NCBI GenBank assembly: GCA_015039365.1
Contig: WION01000690.1
Location: 1 to 24,276 of the forward strand
Origin: Amanita rubescens
Taxonomy: Eukaryota > Basidiomycota > Agaricomycetes > Agaricales > Amanitaceae
Direction: 5' to 3'
DNA: 24,276 nt
Shown here: piece after piece, positions 1-8,664 of the stretch
Layout of the letters: each line of letters opens with the position of its first letter
Position numbering within the stretch: position 1 is the stretch's first letter
Position numbers and translations under genes: made by a program
Notes under the pieces: generated by a model
Databases searched by the model: none
Told to the model about the DNA's origin: nothing
The model's input: the letters and a program-made list of their open reading frames with translations, nothing else

Positions 1-26
1 TGCCGCGGTGTGTACGCTCAACAAAA

Positions 27-824
27 TCAAATCCCTTTCAATTTCCACGCGAGATCACTCGCTTCCTCCGCCGTCATCATGCCACGTCTCACAAGCTCGT
101 CCGTAGCACTCCCAAGAACCTCTCTGCTTTTCCTTATTTCTTTAGGGCGTTTTCCAGACGTGAACGACACGTCTACGATTGTCTTGAACTATTCGGCGGC
201 GGGCACTTGCCACGACGTACGAAGGTACACCCTGCTTATCACTCGCCTTATCTTTTCCTGTGATTCCTTGTATTCCTCGTCGAAGATGTAACCGCCCCTA
301 AACCTCTTCTTTCCTCTCGTCGCCGTCATGCATGCCACGCCGTTAGGGTACTACATCTCGTACTTCATGAATACTCTTCGTTCTCCGTCCACCAATTGTC
401 CATTCCCTTCTCTTCGTTTTCCAATCCCGTCACTGCCAATATGACGGGCACGCGTCTCTGGCAGATGATTTCCCAGAACAATCGCCAGTTCTTGACGGAT
501 GCTTCTTTGATTTTTGGACCGCGCAGACAGAACACGAGCAGGCTAATACCAGTATCTAGCCTTCGGAGTAACGTATCTCTAGAGCTGCACGATGGCGTCA
601 TGGCTTGCAACTGTTCCCGCGCCATCCTGACCTTCGTCCAGGCCAGCAGTGTCGTGGACATTGAATCGCTTACCGCCAATTTTGACGGGAAAGCTCGTGC
701 TTCGGAACGTGCATCCAACTGCGCGAGTAGAAATCTGGGCTACAGTGCTACCTGCGATCATGTTGACGAGAGAGCTCTTTCCTGCTCCCGTCTCTCCGAA
801 AATTACAACATTTGGAGTGGCCAT
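27..824 (-). pseudogene. P-loop GTPase-like gene, subfamily B, degenerate copy (G1)
   Basis: A decayed paralogue of the intact genes at 6007-6792 and 7232-8041. It opens with MATPNVVIFGETGAGKSS (Walker A) and DTAGLDEG, and can be followed by alignment to a final TGA at 27-29. Four lesions are visible. A 4-nt insertion after the DAIVQL codons (about 586-592) creates a stop and a frameshift. One T is lost near 370 in the codons for YF. A GTA repeat near 350-356 inserts an in-frame TAG. A TGG-to-TAG change affects the conserved Trp near position 193-195. The C-terminal helix region is still recognisable. The upstream 300 bases match the upstream region of the 6007 gene, so the copy arose with its promoter. 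It is divergent to the subfamily A gene at 1608. Confidence 0.88.
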
Positions 825-1607
825 GATCTGTAATGTTTAGCCTCAACATAGGCAGTTAGGATATGTGCTGACCGTGCTTAGGGAGATTCAAACTTCAAAG
901 CGCCGGAATCCAACGAAAAGTGTATCAATACCTCGCATCGACCTCGGGGTGACATCTGAAACGGCTTGCTTCCCCTTTACCTTCTACCACAGAGTAGCGG
1001 TCAACACAAGTCGTAGCTTCATATATCTGGTCGGTAATTGTGCGCACAGCAGTTTACCTCAGGTGAAATATCAAAGAGCATATTCAGGGGTGGCAGAAGC
1101 CTGCATGGAACCAGCGTGTACAACATGAAACTCAAGATCTCTGTGTCCTCGCGGCAACGGATATCTGTGTGTATTCTACTTAAAGCATGGGAGCCTGCCG
1201 TATGATGGATGGATGCGGCGTTTACACTTCGGAAGAACCTGCACCCTAAACAAGCAATACCATCTTTTCCCAGAAAAGCAGTTGCGGAGATCCATAGCTT
1301 CTGAACGAAAACTTCTATAAGAATTCACATCTCATACTTCAGTCAGCAACAGCATGTTCGCAGCTGCACAGTTTGTGTTCCTTCAACGTCAGAACGGTCG
1401 GTGAATTAATAGGAGGGTGTATCGTCCTCAGCAGCCCACGCCATTGGAATAGAAACATGCATGACGGCATCGCGCTGAGGAGCAACAGGTCGTCGGGTCA
1501 GTCCGAATCGTACGTAATGCTTTATGCTCACGGAATAATGCCTAACTGAATCCGTCAGTCTCGAGAAATCAGCTGCTAACACCCCGCCTTCCGTATACCT
1601 GGACCCG
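825..1607. promoter_or_regulatory. Shared divergent intergenic region of GTPase module 1
   Basis: This 783-base stretch separates the head-to-head B pseudogene and A gene. The left part (about 825-1130), read on the minus strand, is clearly homologous to about 5700-6006 upstream of the intact B gene, including CGGTCAG (minus strand, 868-874) about 50 nt before the ATG. The right part (about 1290-1600) matches the minus strand of about 5330-5570 upstream of the A gene at 3807-5012, for example CATAGCTTCTGAACG and CAGCTGCACAGTT. A possible extra 5' exon of the 1608 gene lies at 1457-1509. No other gene is seen. Confidence 0.6.
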
Positions 1608-2660
1608 ATGGCAGTCGACGATTCATCGCAGTTTCGTGCCAGAGAACGACAGCCCACGGGCGGGACAAGCACCGAGCCCATAAGCAATCATTCAAACAGG
1701 GAGACAATATTCATCCGTAACATCGCCTCGGTAGCGCAAAGAAAACTTGCCACAGAACTGCCCGTAGATGCCGGGCATCGTATTACTCTCCCAAGCGAAC
1801 AATCACCTGCTGTATACCCCAAAGCCACAGACGACACTCCTAACGTTATCATTTTCGGGGAAACAGGCGTTGGAAAAAGCTCCCTCATAAACATGATAGC
1901 TGGCACTCCGTCTGCTGCAATCTCGAGTAGCGCGATTGGGTGCACGTTTGAATCTATTCCCTATGTCGTAGAATTAAACGGCCTCCAGTACCGTCTATGG
2001 GATACCGCAGGGCTCAACGAAGGCGAGAACGGAAACCTCTCGGCAGACCGTGCTATCGAAAGCCTCCAAGAACTTGTCCGGAATCTCCAATACGGAGGCA
2101 TTAGCCTTCTCGTGTACTGCATCCGAGGCTCTCGTCTCCGCGACATTGTGAAGATAGACTATGGCCTCTTCTATACAATTATATGTGGCGCACAAGTTCC
2201 CGTCGTCGTCGTGATTACGGGGTTGGAGAATGAGGACGATATGGAGGATTGGTGGAAGGATAACGTCCAAGATTTCAATGATCGTGGAATGCGTTTTGCG
2301 GGCCATGCCTGCGTTACGACGACGAATGGCAGAGTCATGAAGGATGGTCAACATATGTTTGAAGAAGAGTATAATCACTCTGTCAAGTTGGTACGGGAAC
2401 TCATCGTCTTACATTGCCCTGTGAGTTCTTGGAAGCCAGACAGCTCGAGATGGCTTTGTAATATCGTCGAACGTATGAGGGGAATGTATGCAGAGAGCGG
2501 TGGCGGAAATCGGGGGCGGGACTCTGGAGAAACCAGCAATCGTGCCCGAGCTTATATGCCAGCAAGACAGGAACCTGCGGGGCGTGTTCATACGGCAATG
2601 GACTATGTACAGCACATCTTTAAGCAACTTTTGCGAGGCTTAATTATGGCCATGTCTTAG
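1608..2660 (+). CDS. P-loop GTPase-like protein, subfamily A (G2)
   Basis: A 350-residue intronless reading frame. About 75 low-complexity polar residues are followed by a G domain: Walker A GETGVGKS (84-91), a possible switch I Thr in IGCTFES (about 110-116), DTAG (132-135), TGLENE (204-209) where other G proteins carry N/TKxD, the WW pair (215-216) and CVTTT (235-239). The tail is Ser/Arg/Gly rich. The family resembles the MMR_HSR1/AIG1-type 'G-domain' proteins that are expanded in agaricomycetes; their cellular role is not known to me. The ATG at 1608 is conserved in the 3807-5012 paralogue. However, in-frame codons just upstream also resemble that gene (PPSVYxDP-MAV), so a spliced exon at 1457-1509 (donor GTACGT at 1510, acceptor CAG ending 1558, branch CTAAC) may lengthen the N-terminus by about 34 residues. 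Confidence 0.85.
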   Translation: MAVDDSSQFRARERQPTGGTSTEPISNHSNRETIFIRNIASVAQRKLATELPVDAGHRITLPSEQSPAVYPKATDDTPNVIIFGETGVGKSSLINMIAGTPSAAISSSAIGCTFESIPYVVELNGLQYRLWDTAGLNEGENGNLSADRAIESLQELVRNLQYGGISLLVYCIRGSRLRDIVKIDYGLFYTIICGAQVPVVVVITGLENEDDMEDWWKDNVQDFNDRGMRFAGHACVTTTNGRVMKDGQHMFEEEYNHSVKLVRELIVLHCPVSSWKPDSSRWLCNIVERMRGMYAESGGGNRGRDSGETSNRARAYMPARQEPAGRVHTAMDYVQHIFKQLLRGLIMAMS

Positions 2661-2816
2661 CGCTTTCACAATAACTAGGAAAACCTTTCACACGTGTCGC
2701 GGAGATCTGAGATCTGAGATATCAAACTAATTTCTTGGAGTATATTAAATAAATAATTGAACATCACTCTATTCAAACACAGCGAACCATACAAAACCAA
2801 AAAAGAACTGTGTATC

Positions 2817-3530
2817 TTACCGATAATCCCTGCCGTAGCGAGCCCCATCTCCGCCATCACTGTCCGAATACATCTGTCTCATGTTTTCCGCAATATTCCA
2901 GAGCCATGTTGAGCTATTCGGCGTCCACGGCCTTTTCGCACAATGACTGGCGATGATCTCTCGCACCAACCCGACTGATCGATTATACTCTGCTTCAAAC
3001 ATGTGTTGACCATCCCTCATAACCTTTCCCTTCGTCGTCGTGACGCAAGCGTGGGCGGAAAACGACATTCCCCGAAGAAAGAAATCTTTTGCATTATCCT
3101 TCCACCAATCGTCCATATCGTCCTCGTTCTCCAGTCCTGTGATGACAACCACAATGGGCACTTTTCCACCGCAGATAACCTTGTGGAAGAGATCGTAGTT
3201 GATTTTGATAATGTCGCGAAGACGTGAACCTCGAATGCAGTATACGAGAAGACTAACGCCTCCATCTTTAAGACTCTGGATAAGTGTTTGAAGACTTTCG
3301 ATGGCACGGTCTGCAGGGACGTTTCCACGTTCGCCTTCGTTGAGTCCTGCGGTATCCCAAAGGCGATACTTGCGACCGCTCAATTCAGCGTCATATGGAG
3401 CAGACTCGAACGTGCACCCTATGGCCGCATTAGATACGGCCGCAGAGGTGGCTTCAGTTATCGTGTTTATGAGGGAGCTTTTCCCCACACCAGTCTCTCC
3501 AAAAATGATGACATTAGGAGTATTGTCCAT
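2817..3530 (-). CDS. P-loop GTPase-like protein, subfamily A (G3)
   Basis: The third subfamily A member, 237 residues from the ATG at 3530. It has Walker A GETGVGKS (11-18), IGCTFES, DTAGLNEG, TGLENEDD, WW and CVTTT in the same order as its neighbours. The frame stays open upstream to about 3760 without an ATG, and codons just before 3530 resemble the paralogues (LPSTKQS versus LPSEQSP). The true N-terminus is therefore probably longer and supplied by an unseen upstream exon or a lost start. At the 3' end the stop codon lies inside a GTAAGA donor-like site. Splicing there to a TTAG acceptor near 2720 would add a short alternative tail. It is convergent with the 1608 gene and lies downstream of, and on the same strand as, the 3807-5012 gene. 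It is more diverged than the other two A genes are from each other. Confidence 0.75.
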   Translation of the reverse strand: MDNTPNVIIFGETGVGKSSLINTITEATSAAVSNAAIGCTFESAPYDAELSGRKYRLWDTAGLNEGERGNVPADRAIESLQTLIQSLKDGGVSLLVYCIRGSRLRDIIKINYDLFHKVICGGKVPIVVVITGLENEDDMDDWWKDNAKDFFLRGMSFSAHACVTTTKGKVMRDGQHMFEAEYNRSVGLVREIIASHCAKRPWTPNSSTWLWNIAENMRQMYSDSDGGDGARYGRDYR

Positions 3531-3806
3531 GGCTTCAGGATGAAGAGTCGTTGACTGTTTAGTACTCGGGAGAATTGGATAACCACGAGATGGCTTTGCA
3601 GCCACTGCTCTGGAAGAACAGTAAGTTTGTCTCTGCAGTTCCTCCGCAAGGTCACCGAGAAACCTCCCCGTCTTGCGCTGTGTATTAGTTGTGTAATTTT
3701 GTTCTCTATTGCAGATGACGAATTCATTCAGGAGCCTTTCTTTGAGTATAACATATCACACACGATTTATGTTTCCCGAACGTCATGCAAGATGATTCAT
3801 TGCTTG

Positions 3807-5012
3807 CTAAGCTTGTGGGCAAAGATGTGATATGCGCATGCGTCGGCGTGCTGGATAACCCGTCAGGACTGAAATAAAGTATACAGACATCACATACGGT
3901 TTGTGTAACCCTCGCGCCGTTTTACTCCGCGATCGAAGGGGATTTGTGAGAGTTGCCCACAGCTTCTGACGACCCACATGGCCCAATGCCGTCGCATGAA
4001 CATGCCTCGCAGGTTCCTGTCCTGCCATATCGTAGTGGGCTTGTGAATTAACCCTTGGAGTAAAGACCCGGGCGCGATTCCTGATCTCTGCGGAGTCCCG
4101 CGCCCGATTTCCGCCGCCGATCTCCACATACATTCCTCTCATGCGTTCGACGATATTACAAAGCCACCTTGAGTTATCTGGCTTCCAAGAACTCTCAAGG
4201 CAATAGGAGACGATGAGCTTCCGTACCAACTTGATGGACTGACTATACTCTTCTTTAAACGTGTGCTGACCACCCTTCACGACTCTGCCCTTCGTCGTCG
4301 TAACGCAAGCATGGCCCGCAAAACGCATTCCACGATCGTCGAAATCTTGGACGTTGTCCTTCCACCAATCCTCCATGTCCTCCTCATTCTCCAACCCCGT
4401 AACCGCTACGACGATGGGAACTTGTGCGCCACATATAATCGTATGGAAGAGATCGTAGTTTATTTTCACTATCTCGCGGAGACGAGAACCCCGGATGCAG
4501 TACACGAGAAGGCTGACACCTCTGTATTGGAGGTTCCGGACAAGTTCTTGGAGGCTTTCGATGGCACGGTCTGCCGAGAGGTTTCCGTTCTCGCCTTCGT
4601 TGAGCCCTGCGGTATCCCATAGACGGTACTGGAGGCCTTTTAATTCTACGACATAAGGAATAGATTCAAACGTGCACCCAATCGCGCTACTCGAGATTGC
4701 AGCAGATGGAGTGCCAGCTATCATGTTTATGAGGGAGCTTTTTCCAACGCCTGTTTCCCCGAAAATGATGACGTTAGGAATGTCGTCGGTGGGTGACTGT
4801 TCGCTTTGGAGAGTAGCATGACAGCCGGCATCTGTGGGCAGTTCTGTTCCGGAAGAACTAGCAAATCTTCTCTGCGCTGCTGAAGCGATGTTATGGATGA
4901 AGATCGCCTCTCCATCTGAACGATTACTTCTGGCTTCAGAGATTGTCCGGTTCGTAAGCTGCCTTTCTCTGGGACGAAACTGCGATGAATCGATGAGGTG
5001 ATTGACTGCCAT
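3807..5012 (-). CDS. P-loop GTPase-like protein, subfamily A (G4)
   Basis: 401 residues from the ATG at 5012 (MAVNHLIDSSQF), matching the start of the 1608 paralogue. The frame remains open for 30 more codons upstream without an ATG, and those codons contain the conserved PPSVYxDP. The G domain has Walker A GETGVGKS (85-92), DTAGLNEG, TGLENEED, WW and CVTTT, and is nearly identical to that of the 1608 gene. The two tails differ. This protein has a longer C-terminus rich in Arg and His, ending in about 55 residues with no counterpart in the other copies, so the last part may include unspliced or shifted sequence. The gene is head to head with the B gene at 6007, the same pairing as the pseudogene/1608 module but inverted. 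Confidence 0.82.
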   Translation of the reverse strand: MAVNHLIDSSQFRPRERQLTNRTISEARSNRSDGEAIFIHNIASAAQRRFASSSGTELPTDAGCHATLQSEQSPTDDIPNVIIFGETGVGKSSLINMIAGTPSAAISSSAIGCTFESIPYVVELKGLQYRLWDTAGLNEGENGNLSADRAIESLQELVRNLQYRGVSLLVYCIRGSRLREIVKINYDLFHTIICGAQVPIVVAVTGLENEEDMEDWWKDNVQDFDDRGMRFAGHACVTTTKGRVVKGGQHTFKEEYSQSIKLVRKLIVSYCLESSWKPDNSRWLCNIVERMRGMYVEIGGGNRARDSAEIRNRARVFTPRVNSQAHYDMAGQEPARHVHATALGHVGRQKLWATLTNPLRSRSKTARGLHKPYVMSVYFISVLTGYPARRRMRISHLCPQA

Positions 5013-6006
5013 CGGGTCCGAGTACACGGAAGGCGGTCGTGCATCTGTTGCGCTGCAACCATAGGAATCTTGTTCAATATCATGACGACTTGAAGCATTC
5101 AACTTATCAGATGTGGATCACCGAATATTTGACCTCACATACAACTTGCGTTCTCCAAACGTAGCGTAAGGATACGGCTCCTGCGTCGCGCTACTGACGT
5201 AAGAATGCCGGGGCCTTGGATCGCGACTGAAGCATTTATTTCAGCCTCGTCTGACAAATTTATCAATATTTCACGTACGAATCATATCGCCTGAACCTAG
5301 CCTGCGCGTGCGCTGCGTTGCTGCCATAGGTATCAGGTGATTTCTTGAGACTGAATCATTCATTCAGCATACTCCTGTGAAAGTAGAACCTCGACGCACG
5401 ATGATCCGGGGTGGCCAGTTGGCCTGAATGCAATGACTGGGGGCATCTTTTTGCTCCAATGGTGTGGACTAGTGAGGACAATGCCGCAGGCACTGTTCTA
5501 CCTGACGTTGAAAAGGGAAAGAACTGTGCAGCTGTGGAGATAGGGCTATCCCGTGGAAATTCCGTTCAGAAGCTATGTGAAGCAGTGGATTCTGCTTCCT
5601 CGAAAGTGGCGGCGTTACGTATCTCTTCCGGCTTTAAGTTCAAGTTGTATGTACACGCCTTAACCGTCTGGTGTATCCAATGTCACGTGGATGCTGGGAT
5701 CATGTCGTACACGCCGCTTCCGTCCTGGCTTCTGCCGCCCCTGAATATGAATGTCCTCGAGGCAAGCTGCTGCGCGTACAATCCGGGCATACTCCTGTCC
5801 GGAAACACGAAGCTACGTGTTGTGTTGCCCGTAGAAGCCTGTCAGGGTAAAGGGGAAGCAAGCCATTTCCGATGTCACACCCGAAGTCGATGCAATACTT
5901 TAATACGGAGAGATCAGATTTCGGTGTCTTGAAGCTTGGATATCCCCAACCACGGTCAGCAAACGTCCTAACTGCCTATATTGAAGCTGAACATTACATT
6001 TAGACC
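5013..6006. promoter_or_regulatory. Shared divergent intergenic region of GTPase module 2
   Basis: 994 bases between the A gene (minus) and B gene (plus). The right end carries the subfamily B leader: CGGTCAG at 5953-5959 and CTGAACATT at 5987-5995, before the ATG at 6007. About 5700-6006 matches the reverse complement of 825-1130. A 173-codon open frame at 5411-5932 has no ATG start and is not preserved in the homologous region of module 1, so I do not call it a gene. Confidence 0.6.
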
Positions 6007-6792
6007 ATGGCCACTCCAAATGTTATAGTCTTCGGAGAGACTGGAGCAGGGAAAAGCTCGCTCGTCAACTTAATCGCAGGCAGCTCCGTAGCCCAGATCT
6101 CGAGCCGCTCAGCTGGATGCACATTCCAGAGCACGTGCTTCCCCGTCAATATTGGCAACAAGCAATTCAATCTGTACGACACTGCTGGCTTAGACGAAGG
6201 CCAGGGTGGGACAATCGCAAAGCAGGACGCCATTGTCCAGCTCTATACATTACTCCGAAGGTTAGATACCGGAGTGAACCTCCTCGTGTTCTGTATGCGC
6301 GGTCCAAGAATTAAAGAGTCTTGTCTCAAAAACTGGCGATTGTTCTGGGAAGTCATCTGCCAGAGGCGCGTGCCCATCGTATTGGCGGTGACGGGATTGG
6401 AAAACGAAGAGGAGGGGATGGACAGTTGGTGGACGCAGAACGAAGAGCATTTCATGAAGTGCGAGATGTACCCCAACGGCGTGGCATGCCTGACGGCGAC
6501 GAGGGGAAGGAGGAGGTCCGGGGGCGGCTACAACTTCGACGAGGAGTACGAACAATCACAGGGGAAGTTAAAGCAAGCGATAAGCAGGGTATACCTCCGG
6601 ACGGCGTGGCAGGTACCTGCATTGGAATGGTTCAAGATGATTGTCGATGTATCGTTCACGTCTGGAAAACACCCTAAAGAAATAAGGAACAGCAGAGAGG
6701 TGCTTGGGAGCGCTACCGAGGAACTTGTCAGAAGGTGCGAGATGACGGCAGAGGAAGCGAATGAACTCGCGCGCAAATTGAGCGGAATCTGA
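6007..6792 (+). CDS. P-loop GTPase-like protein, subfamily B (G5)
   Basis: An intact 261-residue intronless gene. Walker A GETGAGKS is at 10-17, a possible switch I Thr in AGCTFQS (about 36-42), DTAG at 58-61, TGLENE at 129-134 in place of an N/TKxD motif, and WW at 141-142. It ends with a charged helical segment (about 233-259) containing SATEEL and MTAEEANELARKL that all subfamily B copies share and subfamily A lacks. There is no signal peptide or membrane segment, so it is probably cytosolic. The start is supported by the same MATPNV start in three relatives and by the conserved leader immediately upstream. It is head to head with the A gene at 3807-5012 and in tandem with the B gene at 7232. 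The substrate is probably GTP by family, but specificity is uncertain without the usual guanine motif. Confidence 0.87.
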   Translation: MATPNVIVFGETGAGKSSLVNLIAGSSVAQISSRSAGCTFQSTCFPVNIGNKQFNLYDTAGLDEGQGGTIAKQDAIVQLYTLLRRLDTGVNLLVFCMRGPRIKESCLKNWRLFWEVICQRRVPIVLAVTGLENEEEGMDSWWTQNEEHFMKCEMYPNGVACLTATRGRRRSGGGYNFDEEYEQSQGKLKQAISRVYLRTAWQVPALEWFKMIVDVSFTSGKHPKEIRNSREVLGSATEELVRRCEMTAEEANELARKLSGI

Positions 6793-7231
6793 TGGTTTAC
6801 TTACCGTACCTGATATGTAGCTATAGTTGAGAATGCAGCTGATAATTTGTGTTGGGAGCATAATTCGTTAAGACATTTGACAGAATTAAAAGCAGACCTC
6901 TATTTTGGGCTCATACGTTAACACTTCAACAACAGCATAAACAATAGACAAGATACCTCTCCTAGGCATTCAGAGTGTGGATGATAGCATCAATTCTGCA
7001 TGCTACAGGTTCGAATCCTTCAGTCGCATGTTGTACATGCTGCTTCCATCCAACTGATGCCACGCCTCTACCACTAGGTGATGGATCTGGAATATCCCTT
7101 CGATGCGTGCACAACGGTGTACTTCTGTGCAACCGTAATTCAGCCTCACTCAACGTATTGAAACTGTTTGCGACACGGTCAGTTAATGCTGAGGGTCTAT
7201 CTTGGAGCTAAACAGTACCTTTAGACTAACT
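6793..7231 (+). promoter_or_regulatory. Intergenic region and subfamily B leader upstream of G6
   Basis: 439 bases without a gene. Near the right end is the conserved B leader: CGGTCAG at 7176-7182, 50 nt before the ATG at 7232, then GAGCTAAACAGTACCTTTAG, close to the leaders of the other B copies. About 7025-7070 also resembles the 5700-5760 region of module 2. GGTTCGAATCC at about 7008-7018 matches a pol III B box by sequence, but no tRNA fold is present. Confidence 0.55.
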
Positions 7232-8041
7232 ATGGCGACTCCGAATGTCATCGTTTTTGGAGAGACGGGAGCGGGAAAGAGCTCGCTCATCAATTTGATC
7301 GCGGGCTTTGACATCGCCCCCATCTCGAATCGCCCTGTAGGATGCACGTTCCAGAGTACGCGCTACACAGTCAATATCGATGGCGTGCTGTTCAATCTCC
7401 ATGACACAGCCGGGTTGGATGAAGCCAAGGGTGGGACAGTTGAAAAGCACGACGCCATCGTGCAGCTCTACACGTTGCTCCGGAGGCTAAATACAGGTGT
7501 TAGCCTCCTCGTATTCTGTATGCGCGGTCCAAGAATCAAAGAATCCTGCGTCAAGAACTGGCGATTGTTCCACGAAATTATTTGCCAGAGAAAGGTTCCC
7601 ATCGTGTTGGCCGTTACGGGCTTGGAGAACGAAGAGGATGGGATGGATTACTGGTGGACGCAGAACAAAGAATATTTCATGAGATACGAGATGTATCCCA
7701 ATGGCGTGGCGTGTATCACGGCGACGAGAAGAAGGAAGATGTCCGGGGGCGGCTACCGTTTCGACGAAGAGTATGCTGAATCCCGGATCAAGATGAGAGA
7801 AGCGATACGCACGGTGTACCTTCGTACCCCATGGCAAGTACCCACGGCGGAATGGTTCAAGGAAATCATAGAGGTATCATATACGTCAGGGAAGCATCCT
7901 GAAGAGATAAGGCAGAGCAGGCTGGCTCTTGGTAGTGCGACGGAAGAACTTGTGAAACGTTGTGAGATGACGGCGGATGAAGCGAATGATCTCGCGCGAA
8001 AATTGAATACATTTCAATATTTCGACCATTACGAGTTGTAG
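7232..8041 (+). CDS. P-loop GTPase-like protein, subfamily B (G6)
   Basis: An intact 269-residue gene in tandem with the 6007 gene and very similar to it: Walker A GETGAGKS, VGCTFQS, DTAGLDE, TGLENEED, WW, and the same C-terminal SATEELVKRCEMTADEAN helix, followed by a short unique tail (FQYFDHYEL). An in-frame ATG exists ten codons upstream at 7202. I chose 7232 because MATPNV is the start in the other B copies and because the upstream codons are part of the conserved non-coding leader. No intron or lesion is seen. It has the same atypical TGLENE motif as its relatives. Function is unknown beyond probable GTP binding and hydrolysis. Confidence 0.87.
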   Translation: MATPNVIVFGETGAGKSSLINLIAGFDIAPISNRPVGCTFQSTRYTVNIDGVLFNLHDTAGLDEAKGGTVEKHDAIVQLYTLLRRLNTGVSLLVFCMRGPRIKESCVKNWRLFHEIICQRKVPIVLAVTGLENEEDGMDYWWTQNKEYFMRYEMYPNGVACITATRRRKMSGGGYRFDEEYAESRIKMREAIRTVYLRTPWQVPTAEWFKEIIEVSYTSGKHPEEIRQSRLALGSATEELVKRCEMTADEANDLARKLNTFQYFDHYEL

Positions 8042-8201
8042 AATGCAAATGTGCGAATAATAGGTCTGCTTGAATGGTTTTGTAAAAGCGGTGCCGTTTC
8101 AATGACGAGCATGACCTCTCTACACTTCTTACATAAATCCGCTACTCGTTCGATTGTCAACTGTTACGAGTCTGTTTAGAAGCAACTCTCTCTTACATAA
8201 T

Positions 8202-8664
8202 TTAATCCGTAAAGTCGAAAACCCATCCAGGCTTCCCCGCCTCCGGCACTCCAACGACTGAATTCCCCACCAAGGCCAAGAACATCGTATTGACCTCCTT
8301 TCCGAGTTCCAACACAGACCTTCCATATCGGCACACGATGCTCTTCAGGCGGCTCGTCAAACTGCAACGAATGGTCGGTATCAAGTGGGCTAGGCGATGT
8401 ACGCAGATATGCTTTCCATTCTGGCGGCTTCTGCGCATCGAGGAACTCCTGATCCTCCATTCCATCGACATCACCCCAGTAGTAATGTCTCATCACGAAT
8501 TGGACTTGTCCTACCTCATGATGGAGCACTGCCTTGAGCTGTTCTCGCTGCTCCTGTGTTTTGGAGAGGAATTCAGCAAGACGATGTTGATTGAAGTCTA
8601 GGATGTAGAGCGAGGAACAGGATTTGACCAATATACGGTCGTTGGATATGGAAGGCAGGTTCAT
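8202..8664 (-). pseudogene. Unrecognised protein gene, probably frameshifted
   Basis: I do not recognise this family. From the ATG at 8664 the frame reads MNLPSISNDRILVKSC and continues through HHEVGQVQFVMRHYYWGDVD to VPIWKVCV at about 8310. There it runs into Gly/Trp-rich nonsense. The coherent continuation, ELGKEVNTMFLALVGNSV ending in VFDFTD, is in a different frame and stops at 8202. The switch needs one base change between about 8300 and 8325; the only GT..AG pair there is 22 nt apart, too short for a normal intron. Upstream of 8664 the frame stays open to a TTTCAG acceptor near 8758, with a GTATGT donor near 8805, so a 5' exon may be missing. It could be a real gene with a sequencing error, or a pseudogene. 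Confidence 0.5.

Larger units (their letters stand above)
27..2660. repeat. GTPase A/B divergent module, arm 1 of a large inverted duplication
   Basis: The block contains a B copy on the minus strand, about 0.8 kb of intergenic DNA, and an A copy on the plus strand. The reverse complement of 3807-6792 has the same order (B minus, A plus). Homology continues through the intergenic DNA, not only the coding parts. The A copies look nearly identical in the G domain, while the B copies have diverged (one is dead). Confidence 0.75.
3807..6792. repeat. GTPase A/B divergent module, arm 2 of the inverted duplication
   Basis: This block has an A copy on the minus strand, about 1 kb of intergenic DNA and a B copy on the plus strand. 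It is the inverted counterpart of 27-2660. Its intergenic part is longer than in arm 1 by roughly 200 bases near 5100-5330, where a partly duplicated segment (compare about 5040-5075 with about 5300-5340) seems to have been inserted. The A gene at 2817-3530 sits between the arms. Confidence 0.75.

Noticed and set aside
396..833. Long antisense frames across the GTPase genes (also 1995-2378, 6262-6555, 7487-7837, 20351-20962)
   Set aside because: They recur opposite every paralogue because of codon use, lack family motifs, and the sense strand clearly encodes the G domain.
5411..5932. 173-codon open frame between the divergent GTPase genes
   Set aside because: It begins at GTG rather than ATG, and the homologous region of module 1 (about 830-1300) does not keep the frame. 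It has no motif; it is duplicated intergenic DNA.
6984..7035. Possible tRNA or SINE: GGTTCGAATCC B-box match with a nearby TAGCAT/ATGCTA hairpin
   Set aside because: The T stem forms only three pairs, the putative acceptor strands do not pair, and the hairpin loop is 9 nt. No A box of the right form is present.
8304..8325. A 22-nt intron that would repair the frame of the 8202-8664 gene
   Set aside because: It is far below the 47-83 nt range of the well-supported introns in this window; a one-base frameshift is more likely.
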